Translations under genes and position numbers: made by a program | From: Zelonia costaricensis | Lineage: Eukaryota; Euglenozoa; Kinetoplastea; Trypanosomatida; Trypanosomatidae | Assembly: GCA_030849075.1 (NCBI GenBank) | Contig: JASAOO010003291.1 | Span: forward strand, 1 to 36,770 | DNA length: 36,770 bases | Direction: 5' to 3' | Shown: piece after piece, positions 1-8,804 of the stretch | Layout: every line of letters starts with the position of its first letter | Position numbering within the stretch: position 1 is the first letter of the stretch | The notes under the pieces: generated by a model | What the model was told of the DNA's origin: nothing | Database searches by the model: none | Seen by the model: the letters and a program-made list of their open reading frames with translations, nothing else

Positions 1-682
1 GGGCAACTTCCACACTTTCCCCTCAGCAAAAAAAAAAAAGAACAAGAAGCGGTACGGCGACGACGCCGAGACACGCGAGTCAACTGGGCGTATGCGAGCT
101 GCGCCTTGTGTGAGGGCGGTGTTTGTGTGCGCGTGTGTGTGTGAAGGGGGGGGGGGTGGAGGAGATGGGGAAAGGAAGGGGGCGGCAGTGAGGTGAGAGG
201 GGAGACGGGGGTGCGCCGTAACTCGGACGGCAATCGAGGCGGCGCCGTTCTTTTTTTTTTTTTGGTGTGTGTGCGGTGGCGAAGCACCACGAACTGCTGC
301 GGCTATAGTGGAGCGTCACTAGAAGCGCTGCCCTTCGACTGCGTCGGCGCGGATGTGCGCTTGCGCTGTCGGCGAGAGGGAGCAGCCGTACGTAGAATCC
401 TGGCGCGCGCGGGCACATTCGTGTGGCGCACTGCCGTTGACGGAGTTGATGTGGACGTTGTGACAAGAGGGAAACGAAACGCACACACACACACATGCAC
501 ACAGACATGCACATCGACACGTGCATGTACACGTACTTGACAAAACACGCGCCCCGCATGGTGCCGGTGCACCGGACAACGGCGACGACGCCCCCAAGGC
601 TTCAAAGACCACCACAAACAACGTACACAACTCCGTCTCGTCACGGAAGGCCAAAGAGTAAAGCGTTCTTGCACAGCTTTTG
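1..682. other. Non-coding window edge downstream of bL20m
   Basis: No convincing gene was found here. The segment has poly-A and poly-T runs (near 28-39 and 250-261), TG/CA simple repeats (near 120-145 and 480-495) and purine-rich stretches. Reading frames that cross it give His/Thr/Cys/Val-rich low-complexity peptides without recognisable domains. It probably contains the 3' UTR of the minus-strand bL20m gene and the intergenic spacer to the next gene, which lies outside the window. Confidence 0.6.
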
Positions 683-1276
683 CTACTTATTCTCGGTTGC
701 CGAAGCGGCGCCGAAGTCGAACTCCTTCCAGGCGTCCATCCAGGCCTGGGTTGTGCGTGGCCCATCGCGCTGCAGCACCTCGGAGCGGCCAGCCCGGAGC
801 ATGCGCTCCACTCCCTCCCGCAGCTGCCGCCGCGCCGCGGGGTGTGCAACGGTTGGGTCAGACGGGCGCTTCGCGTAGGCCTCCTCCGGCACCTGCGCCG
901 TCAGCGGCGGCGGCGGCGGGGCCACGCGCGAGGCGCACAGCTCCATGACGGCTCGGAAAGCGAGCGGCTCGTACTGGGCGAGCTGCTGCTGCGTGCGTGG
1001 CAGGAGCATCAAGTTGTGCCGAGCCAGGTCGTTGCGGAGGTGCCGCCACCCGCTGCCGTGCTCGTGCGCCGCGCTGTCCACGTTCTTGCGCACAATGGCG
1101 CGCTCCCAGTGCGCCTTCTGCTCCACGCGGTAGCGCGTCTGCGTGCGCAAGAGGAAGGTCATGCGCTTCAGCCCCACCTTGCGCTCGAGGCGTGCGCGGC
1201 CGCGCAGCAAGCCGCGCAGCCGGTCCAGCTCCGCCGAGGCGCGGTAGTAGCGCGAAACGTTCGTCGAGCGCAGCAT
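683..1276 (-). CDS. Mitochondrial large-subunit ribosomal protein bL20m (probable)
   Basis: This 197-residue basic protein probably belongs to the mitochondrial large ribosomal subunit, where bL20 binds 23S-like rRNA early in assembly. Residues about 23-115 follow the bacterial L20 pattern: a basic R/K-rich helix, then an R-x-x-x-R-x-x-x-x-K-x-x-W-x-R-x-I motif (near 46-61), N-x-x-x-x-x-x-G-x-x-W-x-x-x-x-x-x-L (near 65-84), and the closing segment near 98-113 with LAQYEPLAFRAVMEL, which matches the family's LAxxDxxAFxxLVE ending. Bacterial L20 is about 118 residues, so the C-terminal 80 or so residues, Pro-rich at first, are an extension. The start chosen is the first ATG of the frame; the frame upstream is Pro-rich low complexity. 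The N-terminus MLRSTNVSRYYR suits a short mitochondrial presequence. No clear acceptor AG lies in the 70 bases before the ATG; the nearest candidate is around 1364. Family assignment is by eye and fairly secure. Confidence 0.74.
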   Translation of the reverse strand: MLRSTNVSRYYRASAELDRLRGLLRGRARLERKVGLKRMTFLLRTQTRYRVEQKAHWERAIVRKNVDSAAHEHGSGWRHLRNDLARHNLMLLPRTQQQLAQYEPLAFRAVMELCASRVAPPPPPLTAQVPEEAYAKRPSDPTVAHPAARRQLREGVERMLRAGRSEVLQRDGPRTTQAWMDAWKEFDFGAASATENK

Positions 1277-2610
1277 GGCGATGCCAGTCACGCGAACAGT
1301 GAAAAAAAGGCAAGGTATGGGAAGGGGGGGGGTGAGGAGGCGCGGGAGAGGCGCGTCGCACCACTGCAACACGGGAGCTCTGGGGTTCTGGTGTGTAAAC
1401 CCTCACGACACGCCGGCGATCACCACGTGCGCTTCGGCAAGGAAAGCGGCAGTTGTGTGACGCCAAACCGCAGCACTGCGGCGCACGCCACGCGATGCAT
1501 GTTGCGGCATTGGGTACGGGTGTGGCGAAGGAGAAGAGGATGAGTTGAGAGCGGGGCACAGAGACGCCATCCAGCACGCGACACACACACACAGTGTCCC
1601 CTGCAGCGAATCAGAAGGCCTACTAGTGAAAGGGAGAGGCGGAGGGGAGTCCTGCGCCGCCTCGCGGCGCTGGCGGTGCACTACCAGCACGGTCGGCCAC
1701 GCACGAAGGACCCCGAGCAAAGGTGGCAGCGACTAAGCGTGGCGCACCACAACGGGTCTCGGGAGAGCTCTGCGCGGCGTGGGCAAACAGCTGAGGGCCC
1801 CCCCCCCCTCCTCCTCGCACTGGCGGTGCCGACCGCAATTCCAGGCCTCCCCCACCCCACATCTCCGGAGGGCTGTGGGGCCAGGCCATCCGCTTCGTGC
1901 GCTCGGCGAGACAGTCGATGAAGGCCGCCGCGGCTTCTTGTTGTTTGTATTGTTTGGTAGAGATGAAGCGCCACGCTCTGGTGTCGGAAGAAGAGCAGGG
2001 AGAGAGAGGGCACGAGTGCGGCTGGAGCACAACTCCTGGAGGGAGCGGGTAGGGGGACACGGGTGCTGGCGGGAGAGACCCTCTGCCGTCACCTCCTCCC
2101 CACACGACGCTGCACCACGCCTCGCCTTGACAGCTCCCTCCCGTTCTTCTCTCGACGACTGTTGCGCGACGCAGTCATAACGCAAAAAAAAAGAAAATGA
2201 CGGAAAACAAATGCAGAGACGGCACTCCGGTCAGCGTCACTTCAACATTGGAGCAAGACACACGCACACGGGACGGAGCGGGCTGGGAAGGAGATGGGGA
2301 ACGGGGAGCAAGTGGTGCTGAAATGGCACACACCTATGTACCCCTTCCCATCCTACCCCCCACCCCCACTCTTCACACTCGAGCGTGACCAGCCGCGTCG
2401 CGCACTCATGCACACACTGGCATACACACACCGGTCATGACGCACGTAGGCCTTCATGGCCGTCACCAGCGCCCACTTACACACAAAACAGTGTGGGAGT
2501 GCGCCGTAAACGGCTCGGGCGGACGTGATTTCACGTGTGCATGCGCGTGCACGTGTGTGTGCGTATGTGCGCGCCGCCGCTTTCGTGTGTCTTTCCAAGA
2601 GGCAACCTTC
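1277..2610. other. Intergenic spacer between bL20m and eL22
   Basis: No gene is supported. The plus strand carries purine-rich blocks (for example 1299-1350 and 1621-1660) and a C run near 1799-1808. A TG/CA-rich stretch lies near 2380-2580. It should contain the 3' UTR of eL22 and the trans-splicing signals of bL20m. Frames crossing it are short and compositionally biased. Confidence 0.6.
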
Positions 2611-3000
2611 TTATTCCTCCTGGTCCTGGATGTTGAAGTACTTGAGCTGGTACGTCTCCTTGCCGGTGGCGAGGATGCGGATCCAGTCGCGCAGGTCCTT
2701 CTTCTTCAGGAACTTCTTCGTGAGGTACTTGAAGTACTTCTTGCGGTACGCCATCGTCGTCGTGATGGTCAGCACGTTGTCGTTCATCGACAGGCGGACC
2801 TTCTCCGACAGCTTGCCCTTGCGGCCGTTCAGCTTCGTGTTGTCCTGGAAGAACTGCTCGAAGTTGCCGAGCACATCCTCGCTGAAGATGCCGTCGGCGG
2901 CCGGGATGCTGCAGTCGATCTTGAAGACCTTCTTGCCCTTGGCCAGCTGCTTCTGGCGCACGTAGCTGCGAGAGCCGACCTTGGCGCGAACGGCGACCAT
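2611..3000 (-). CDS. RPL22: 60S ribosomal protein L22 (eL22)
   Basis: This 129-residue protein is the cytosolic large-subunit ribosomal protein eL22. It matches the eukaryotic family along its whole length (human RPL22 is 128 residues). The strongest signature is the C-terminal segment KKYFKYLTKKFLKKKDLRDW followed by I-R-I-L-A-T-G-K-E-T-Y-x-L-x-Y-F, equivalent to the human KRYLKYLTKKYLKK-x-x-LRDWLRV region. The N-terminal KVFKIDCSIPAADGI block matches the first strand (human KFTLDCTHPVEDGI). The acidic C-terminal tail is short (DQEE). The ATG at 2998-3000 gives the expected length; the frame extends further upstream only as Ser/Pro-rich low complexity. A pyrimidine tract and candidate splice acceptor lie about 75 bases upstream. 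High expression is expected from the family. Confidence 0.95.
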   Translation of the reverse strand: MVAVRAKVGSRSYVRQKQLAKGKKVFKIDCSIPAADGIFSEDVLGNFEQFFQDNTKLNGRKGKLSEKVRLSMNDNVLTITTTMAYRKKYFKYLTKKFLKKKDLRDWIRILATGKETYQLKYFNIQDQEE

Positions 3001-3074
3001 CTTTGCAAGACTGACGCGAGGGGGGATGGGGGATGTGGGGAATGGACGGCGGAGACGTGAAAGTGCACACGCGG

Positions 3075-3128
3075 CTGTGGGGGCGTCGGTCAAGAGACGG
3101 TGGGGGGGGGAGAGGGGGCAGGAGAGGG
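3075..3128 (-). promoter_or_regulatory. Candidate trans-splice acceptor for eL22
   Basis: On the minus strand a pyrimidine-rich tract (about 3100-3128, including a run of nine C) is followed by CCCCCACAG. Its AG at 3076-3075 is the first AG after the tract and lies about 74 bases before the eL22 ATG. This is the usual arrangement for spliced-leader addition; the exact site is inferred. Confidence 0.5.
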
Positions 3129-3909
3129 TCAGTTGAATCAGGAGCGGGCAGACACTGAGGGAGGGAGGGGGGAGCAGAGGAGCGGCGAGCTGGCATGCAG
3201 CGCACTGCACCCAGACACAGGTGATCATAGGCGAACAGAGGTCCAGGGAAGCTGTGACACTGCTTGGCCAGCCGCCTCTGCAGATGCGGGCATCCGAGCG
3301 GACGTGCGTCCACCCGCCCCACTGAACAGCTGCGAAACTGCCGCGCCACAACCGCCGGCACTCGTGACGGCGTGTACGTCCTGGGCGATTCACCACACAC
3401 ACCCACGCTGCCGACGCTTTACGAAGAACGCTGCTTCTCTCTTCTTTTTTCCGTTTCGTTACGCACAGAGGTGTGACCCCCGCGTCTGCCAGTGCCGTAC
3501 CACAAATCTCTTCGCAAACAACAGCACTTCACGTACACATCCACACGCATCGAAGCCGAGAGAGAGAAGGAGCAGCGAGCACGTGTGCCGCGCATTCGTG
3601 GCATGCAGACAGCGACGACAACAGGCTTCCCCCACTGCGTTCCGTTCCGCAGCCCTGCTCTCACTCCACCTCCCAGAGCGAGCGGACTGGAGCAACACAC
3701 ACACACACGCCAAAACAAACACACGAGAAGGGGGCGGGCCGCGGGAGTGCTGCGCACCGTTGAGGAAAACCCACAAGCAGTCTGCGAGGAGATGTGAAAA
3801 GTGTGAGGGCGGGGAGGGGGCGGCCGGCCAGGGGGGGGGGGGGGCATGAGACGGAAAACTGCACGAGGGCGGAGGGAGGGGGTGAGCAGCGGCCGCCGGT
3901 GTCAAGCCT
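3129..3909. other. Spacer between eL22 and the mS47-like gene
   Basis: No gene is seen. The segment has a 13-base G run near 3830-3842, an AC repeat near 3694-3708, and purine-rich plus-strand blocks. Frames across it encode Arg/Ser/Thr/His-rich peptides without domain features. It should hold the 3' UTR of the mS47-like mRNA. Confidence 0.55.
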
Positions 3910-6900
3910 TCACCCCTGCACACCGTCCGCACCACCGGCGTCGCCGACCTCCTCCTCCGGTGCCGTGAGGCCATCCGCGTCATCGCTCGCCGCCGCCTCC
4001 CCGGGCGCACGCGCCGCGGCGCCGCTCAGCAGCTGCGTGAGGAACACATCCAGCTCCTTGTCTGCCGCGCTGCTGTTGCCTGCGCCCTTGCGCCCGCGCA
4101 GCAGCCCGGACGGGTTCGGGTTGTGCCCGGGCTGGATGAACCAGCGGTAGTAGTCGTCATCGTAGATCTTCTCCTGCTGCGTCGCGATCTCGGTCTTGTT
4201 GTCCAGCTTGCCGTCCACCGCCTTCTTGCGCAGCTGACGCGCCCACGACTCGACACCGCGCTCCGCATCGCGCAGCTTCCCAAAAAAGCGCTCCTCCAGC
4301 AGCGCGTTCGACTCTGCCTCCACGACGCCATCGACGGCGTCGCGTGAGGGCCAGTAGCTCCGCTGCCCACGACCGGCCTCGTCGTAGACGGCCTTCTCCG
4401 CCTGCCGGTACTGCTGCTCAAAGAAGGCCTTGGAGCCGGCGGTGAAGCCGTCGCGGCGCCACGACGAGGGCGTGTCCTCCCACGGGTGCCGCGCCATCTC
4501 GTAGAAGTTCACGTTCGTCGGCACGTGCGCGTCGCCCTGCAGCGGGGCCACCTTGGCCGCGCCGTCCTTGTCCACCTCGCCAAGGTTGGCGACAACCTCG
4601 AACCCGCCGGCGTCGTCGACCATGCCGGCGAGCCGCTCCGCCTTTCCGGCGTGCAGGACGACGTTGAACTCCACCGCGCCGTCCTTGTCGAAGTCGAGCG
4701 GGGCCGCGAGCGGGGCGAGGGCGTCGGCGGTCACTTCTTGCACCGTCCGCGGCGACCAGCGCGGCCGCAGTTGGAAGAAGTGACCATCGAGCTCCACGTT
4801 GCGCTCGAAGACGCGCTCGAAGTCGGGCAGCGGCCGCGTCGGCAGGTGCGCCTTGTGCACGTGGCGGGCCCGCTCCTCCTTCACGGTGTCCCACGCCTCT
4901 GCGGACTTGTCCACGTGCTGGCCCACCGCGTAGAAGTCGGGCCGCCGCAGCGCGCGCACGGCGTAGCGGTACTCCGTTGCGAGCGTGTCCGCCAGCGACC
5001 GCACCGCCGCTGCCGAGCCGTCGCCCCGCACCTCCTGCAGCAGCTGCAGCGTCGCCTTCAGCGCAAACGGCGACTGGAGCAGCAGCTGGTGCTTCACCGC
5101 GTACGCCCACTCCGACAGGTGCAGCGTGTTGCGCTTCACGAGGAAGTAGACGGGTGGGTAGCGCAGGTCGGCGCGTGCGTCCTCCAGGCCCGGGTCGCTG
5201 TGCAGCAGCTCGACGAGCTCCTCGTCGCTGTGCACCGGGCACGTGTCAAGAGTGGGCAGGTACCAGCCAAGCTCAACGTCGCGGTCAGCCGGCATTCCCA
5301 TTGCCTGCAAAATGGCGCGCTTGAGACGCGTCATCGACGTCGCGCGGCGGGCGTCCTCTTCGGCGGCGGCATCGCCCTGCGCTGCGGCACCCGCACCCGC
5401 TGCCGCGGCGTCAGCGACGGGGTCGATGGTGAAGTCAAACTCGACCAGCTTCCCCTCGCACCCCTCGAGTCGCGCGTAGATGTGGCGGCGGTGCGGGGCC
5501 CGCTTGAGGTTGCTGTACGCGGCGTACTCGCGCTCCCGCTGCTCGCGCCACGCCTGCGCCTTGTGCCGGTCCTGGTGCACGACAAGGCCGACCTTGCCGC
5601 GGCGCTCGAGCACGTAGGCAGTGAAGATGTCGGCGGCCTGCCGCACCTCGACCTCCTCCTCCGGCGGCGTGACGTCCCACGGGGAGAGCGTGTAGCGCAG
5701 CCGTGCCGCCACCAGCTTCGCCACGCCCTCTTGCACGGTGGCCAGGGTGAAGGGCGTGGAGTAGGAGGGGTCGCACGTGTTGTGGCGGTCCGTCAGCGGC
5801 AGCGCCTCCATGGCGCTCAGTGTCTTGAGCACGTCCTCCACAGACGGCTGGTCCGCGAAGGCGTCCTCGACCCAGCGGGCGCGGATCGGGGTGATGGCGC
5901 ACCGCTCCATCGCGCTGGCGTGGGCACCGCCGCCGCCCTTCATCTGGAAGCACTTTTCGAGCAGCTGGCCGAGCTGCCACGCCACGGCGTCGTTGTGCAT
6001 GTGCTCCGTCGCGTTGAACCACTCCTTGATGTGGTACGCCATGTCCGGCAGCGACGTGAAGAGGTCCGTCCAGCCCAGCCGTAGCGCGTCCCCGGCGAAG
6101 AGGGAGGTGCCCGTGAGCAGCACGAACTCCGCCAGCCCGGGGTACTTGAGGGACGTCTCGGGCCGCGCCAGCAGCCGCGTCATGCCGCTGTACGGCGTCA
6201 GCCCCACGTTCGGCCCATCCACGATGAACTCGCTCGCGTCCTGCAGCCCGGCGTACTTGGCCGCCAGCGCCAGCCCGCAGCCCGTGCCGCGGCACTTGCC
6301 GTTCACGAGCGTCATGAGGGGTCGGGGGCTCGAGTAGGCGCGCCAGATCACCGCGGCGTTCTCGCGAAGCACCGCGTCGGCGCGCAGCTCGTAGCGCTCC
6401 GCATCCCGCAGCAGCTCATGCGCCTTGGCTTCCGCCTGCTTGGCACCACCGCTTCCGCTACCCGACGCCGCCACCAGCTCCGCCGCTTGCGTGCGCAGCT
6501 GCTGCGCCATGGCGAGGTCGAAGCCGATGCTCTCCAGATCTGCACCGCCGCAGAAGAAGTCGGTGCGGCCCGACTGCGCCGCCGTCAACACGGTGAGCTT
6601 CGAGTAGAGGCCGTTGGTGGCGCGGTCAAGCTGCCCACTGAGTTCCTTGGCCAGTGTCGCGGACAGGGCCTGGTGCCGTGCTGGGTCGTTGATGAAGATC
6701 GTCTTGGAGAAGCGGCCATCGTTGCCGGTGAGGGTGTGACTGCTGTTTAACGGGCGTGACATCGCCTGCATCATCTTGCGGTCCATCTCGCCGTGGAAGG
6801 GGGCGTTGAGCCCGGGCACCCGTCCGTGCGTCGGCCCGCGCGTCTCCATCTTGAAGTACGCCGTCTCCTGCGTGTCCGTCTGCGTCACCATGGGGCCGAG

Positions 6901-7515
6901 CAGGCTCTGCGACGGCAGAACATTGAGCTTGATGTCGCCCTCGCCGGGACGGCGCTTCGAGAACATCTTGTTCCAGTGCTCCGGGTGCGAGAAGACCTTG
7001 AGGTGCGGGTCGAAGGAGGTGGAGAGGTCGGAGTGGGCCCCCATCGTGGGGTCCTGCCCCGCGAACCACGCACCCGTGTCGCTCTCCGCCTGCGTCGGCT
7101 GCAGCGTGTCGTCGAAGTCGAAGGCAACGCGCTGGTGGCGGTGCGGCAGGCGAGCCTGGCCCTGCTCCTTGCCCCAGTGCATGTAGTCGATGAAGTCTGT
7201 CTTGACGCGAAAGCGCTGGTGCGTGTTGTAGTGCGTCAGAAACTGCACACCCGACTGTCGGTTGGGGTGATTGGCGTAGCGCTGGTAGAAGCGGAACTCG
7301 ATCGGCGTGCCGAGCGGTCGGTACTCGCGCACGTCCAGCGTCTTGAGGGTGCGGCGCTGCTGCCCATGCTCGGTGGGGCTACAACAGGCGCAGGAGGGAG
7401 AGGTGCCGCACGTCGAGGGTGCCGAGAGGGAGGGCGAGGGACAGGAGGTTGAAGAAGAGGGCCCTGCAGCCGCAACGGCGATCGACGAGGCGGGGCAAAC
7501 ACGGCGACGCAGCAT
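3910..7515 (-). CDS. Large crotonase-fold protein, probable mitoribosomal small-subunit protein mS47
   Basis: This 1201-residue protein carries a crotonase (3-hydroxyisobutyryl-CoA hydrolase-like) core around residues 380-520. NGKCRGTGCGLAL (near 406-418) matches the oxyanion-loop segment (GITMGGGVGLS in HIBCH), and G-P-N-V-G-L-T-P-Y-S-G-M (434-445) matches PETAIGLFPDVGG. The next block, LLTGTSLFAGDALRLGWTD, matches the family's ALTG-x-x-L-x-G-x-D-x-x-x-x-G segment. The N-terminus (MLRRRVCPASS..., Ser/Ala/Pro-rich to about residue 50) looks like a mitochondrial presequence. The catalytic Glu and Asp of HIBCH fall on Gly434 and Tyr442, so enzyme activity is unlikely. Ordinary HIBCH is about 350-390 residues; the very long flanking regions are extra. 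An HIBCH-like protein, mS47, is a known structural subunit of mitochondrial small ribosomal subunits, including in trypanosomes, and kinetoplastid mitoribosomal proteins are often enlarged. This makes mS47 the best reading. The alternative is another mitochondrial pseudoenzyme of the family. Confidence 0.65.
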   Translation of the reverse strand: MLRRRVCPASSIAVAAAGPSSSTSCPSPSLSAPSTCGTSPSCACCSPTEHGQQRRTLKTLDVREYRPLGTPIEFRFYQRYANHPNRQSGVQFLTHYNTHQRFRVKTDFIDYMHWGKEQGQARLPHRHQRVAFDFDDTLQPTQAESDTGAWFAGQDPTMGAHSDLSTSFDPHLKVFSHPEHWNKMFSKRRPGEGDIKLNVLPSQSLLGPMVTQTDTQETAYFKMETRGPTHGRVPGLNAPFHGEMDRKMMQAMSRPLNSSHTLTGNDGRFSKTIFINDPARHQALSATLAKELSGQLDRATNGLYSKLTVLTAAQSGRTDFFCGGADLESIGFDLAMAQQLRTQAAELVAASGSGSGGAKQAEAKAHELLRDAERYELRADAVLRENAAVIWRAYSSPRPLMTLVNGKCRGTGCGLALAAKYAGLQDASEFIVDGPNVGLTPYSGMTRLLARPETSLKYPGLAEFVLLTGTSLFAGDALRLGWTDLFTSLPDMAYHIKEWFNATEHMHNDAVAWQLGQLLEKCFQMKGGGGAHASAMERCAITPIRARWVEDAFADQPSVEDVLKTLSAMEALPLTDRHNTCDPSYSTPFTLATVQEGVAKLVAARLRYTLSPWDVTPPEEEVEVRQAADIFTAYVLERRGKVGLVVHQDRHKAQAWREQREREYAAYSNLKRAPHRRHIYARLEGCEGKLVEFDFTIDPVADAAAAGAGAAAQGDAAAEEDARRATSMTRLKRAILQAMGMPADRDVELGWYLPTLDTCPVHSDEELVELLHSDPGLEDARADLRYPPVYFLVKRNTLHLSEWAYAVKHQLLLQSPFALKATLQLLQEVRGDGSAAAVRSLADTLATEYRYAVRALRRPDFYAVGQHVDKSAEAWDTVKEERARHVHKAHLPTRPLPDFERVFERNVELDGHFFQLRPRWSPRTVQEVTADALAPLAAPLDFDKDGAVEFNVVLHAGKAERLAGMVDDAGGFEVVANLGEVDKDGAAKVAPLQGDAHVPTNVNFYEMARHPWEDTPSSWRRDGFTAGSKAFFEQQYRQAEKAVYDEAGRGQRSYWPSRDAVDGVVEAESNALLEERFFGKLRDAERGVESWARQLRKKAVDGKLDNKTEIATQQEKIYDDDYYRWFIQPGHNPNPSGLLRGRKGAGNSSAADKELDVFLTQLLSGAAARAPGEAAASDDADGLTAPEEEVGDAGGADGVQG

Positions 7516-7539
7516 CTTCCAGTCCTTGCGTGTCTGTGG

Positions 7540-7566
7540 CTGTTGGGGTTGAAGGGAGAAAGGAGT
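7540..7566 (-). promoter_or_regulatory. Candidate trans-splice acceptor for the mS47-like gene
   Basis: The minus strand reads a pyrimidine-rich stretch (CTCCTTTCTCCCTTC, then AACCCCAACAG). Its AG at 7541-7540 lies about 25 bases before the ATG at 7515. The site is inferred from the tract-then-first-AG rule for trypanosomatids. Confidence 0.5.
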
Positions 7567-7643
7567 TCGTGTGTTTGTGCGCTACAGCGACCTACTAGCT
7601 AGGGCAGGGAGAGTAGTCAGGAGAACAACAAAGAAGAAATGAA

Positions 7644-7646
<3 letters not shown>

Positions 7647-7690
<44 letters not shown>
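7647..7690 (+). repeat. TG dinucleotide microsatellite, 22 uninterrupted units
   Basis: A perfect (TG)22 run lies in the spacer upstream of the mS47-like start. Shorter TG or AC runs occur nearby (for example 7964-7981). It is CA in the transcribed strand. Such dinucleotide repeats are common in trypanosomatid spacers and no function is claimed. Confidence 0.95.
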
Positions 7691-7692
<2 letters not shown>

Positions 7693-8804
7693 GAGGGTGT
7701 CTGTCTGTCCTGCCGCAAAGACCGAAAAGAGGGAGGAGGGAGGCGACAGGAGTCGCGCGATCCTGTCCGTGTGTTTGTGTGTGTGCGAGTGCGGGAGTGC
7801 GTAATTACGTGCACTGGAGTAGGGGAGGGAGAGAGAACCGCGGCTGCGGAGTCTCTGCGAGTGACACACAAACACACCCACACGTCGAAGCACACCAAAC
7901 GATGGGGGGAGGGGAGGGGGGGGCGGCTCTTCAGCGCGGCGGCGGCGGCGAAGCGCTGCGATTGTGTGTGTGTGTGTGTGTGCAGTGCGCGAAAAGGCGC
8001 TGCCAAGCCCGAGCTGAGGCATGTGACGCAGCCGAGCAAAAAAGAACCAGGACGAAGCGAAGACCGTGAGGGTGTACCAACGTGTGCAGGGAGCGCATCA
8101 GCTGGACTACTGCCATCGATGACGAAGAGACACGCATTGCTGCCCACACGCGGCGACCTTGTGCCGGCGGACTCCTCCGAAGATGTAGGGCAAGACAACT
8201 GGTTCGCTGTTCGAAAGCTCTGCCACCTCGACCTCCCCACAGCAGCGTGCACCTGTGTGCTTCTATCAAGAGACAGGAGTCGGCAGAGCACGCGCCGAGG
8301 AGGAAGGACGGGAGGAGCAAGCGAGGTACTGCGGCACCGGCGTGCTTCGATGTGATGCCCGTCATCTGCAGCGCACGCAAAAAGGACAGAGAGACAGAGA
8401 GCGAGAGAGCCCGAGACGCACGTGAGAGTGGGATTCCTTTCGATGTCTGCTGCCTTTGTGCTGCTGTTGCTGTGGTGATGGCTGTGCTTTTTCATTTGTG
8501 AGATGGACGCTGTCGTCGTCGAGTCCAATAAAAGAAGTTGAGAACTGCCGTGTGCGCCCCCCCCCCTCCCAGGGCGGCCCGGCGCGCGTCCAGGGGCAGC
8601 CCGTTCACATCAACACCCTCACAACAGCTAAAGACCAGAAGCGGGACGACCGATGATACGACAGCCACGGCAGCTGCGCATTCCCTTCCTCCCCCCCTGC
8701 ACGGCGACCGGCACGCTCGTGAAATGCGCGTGTGTGTCCTGGAATGTCCGTGTTGGGTCGCTGCTTGGACCTGTTTCTTTTTTGTTTGCCAAGCCCAGTG
8801 AGGC
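7691..8804. other. Spacer between the mS47-like and macro-like genes
   Basis: No gene is supported. The segment has G-rich blocks on the plus strand (near 7901-7924), further TG repeats, and a C run near 8558-8568. The longest minus-strand frames here are Ser/His/Thr-rich and run straight through simple repeats, which argues against coding. It should contain the 3' UTR of the macro-like mRNA. Confidence 0.55.

Noticed and set aside
4486..6084. Plus-strand open frame (532 codons) opposite the mS47-like gene
   Set aside because: Same reason: an antisense shadow of a conserved frame, Val/Arg/His/Leu-biased, without splice signals on the plus strand.
7617..8528. Minus-strand frame of 303 codons in the spacer upstream of mS47
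   Set aside because: It runs through the TG/CA microsatellite as poly-His-Thr, has Ser-rich low complexity and no domain.
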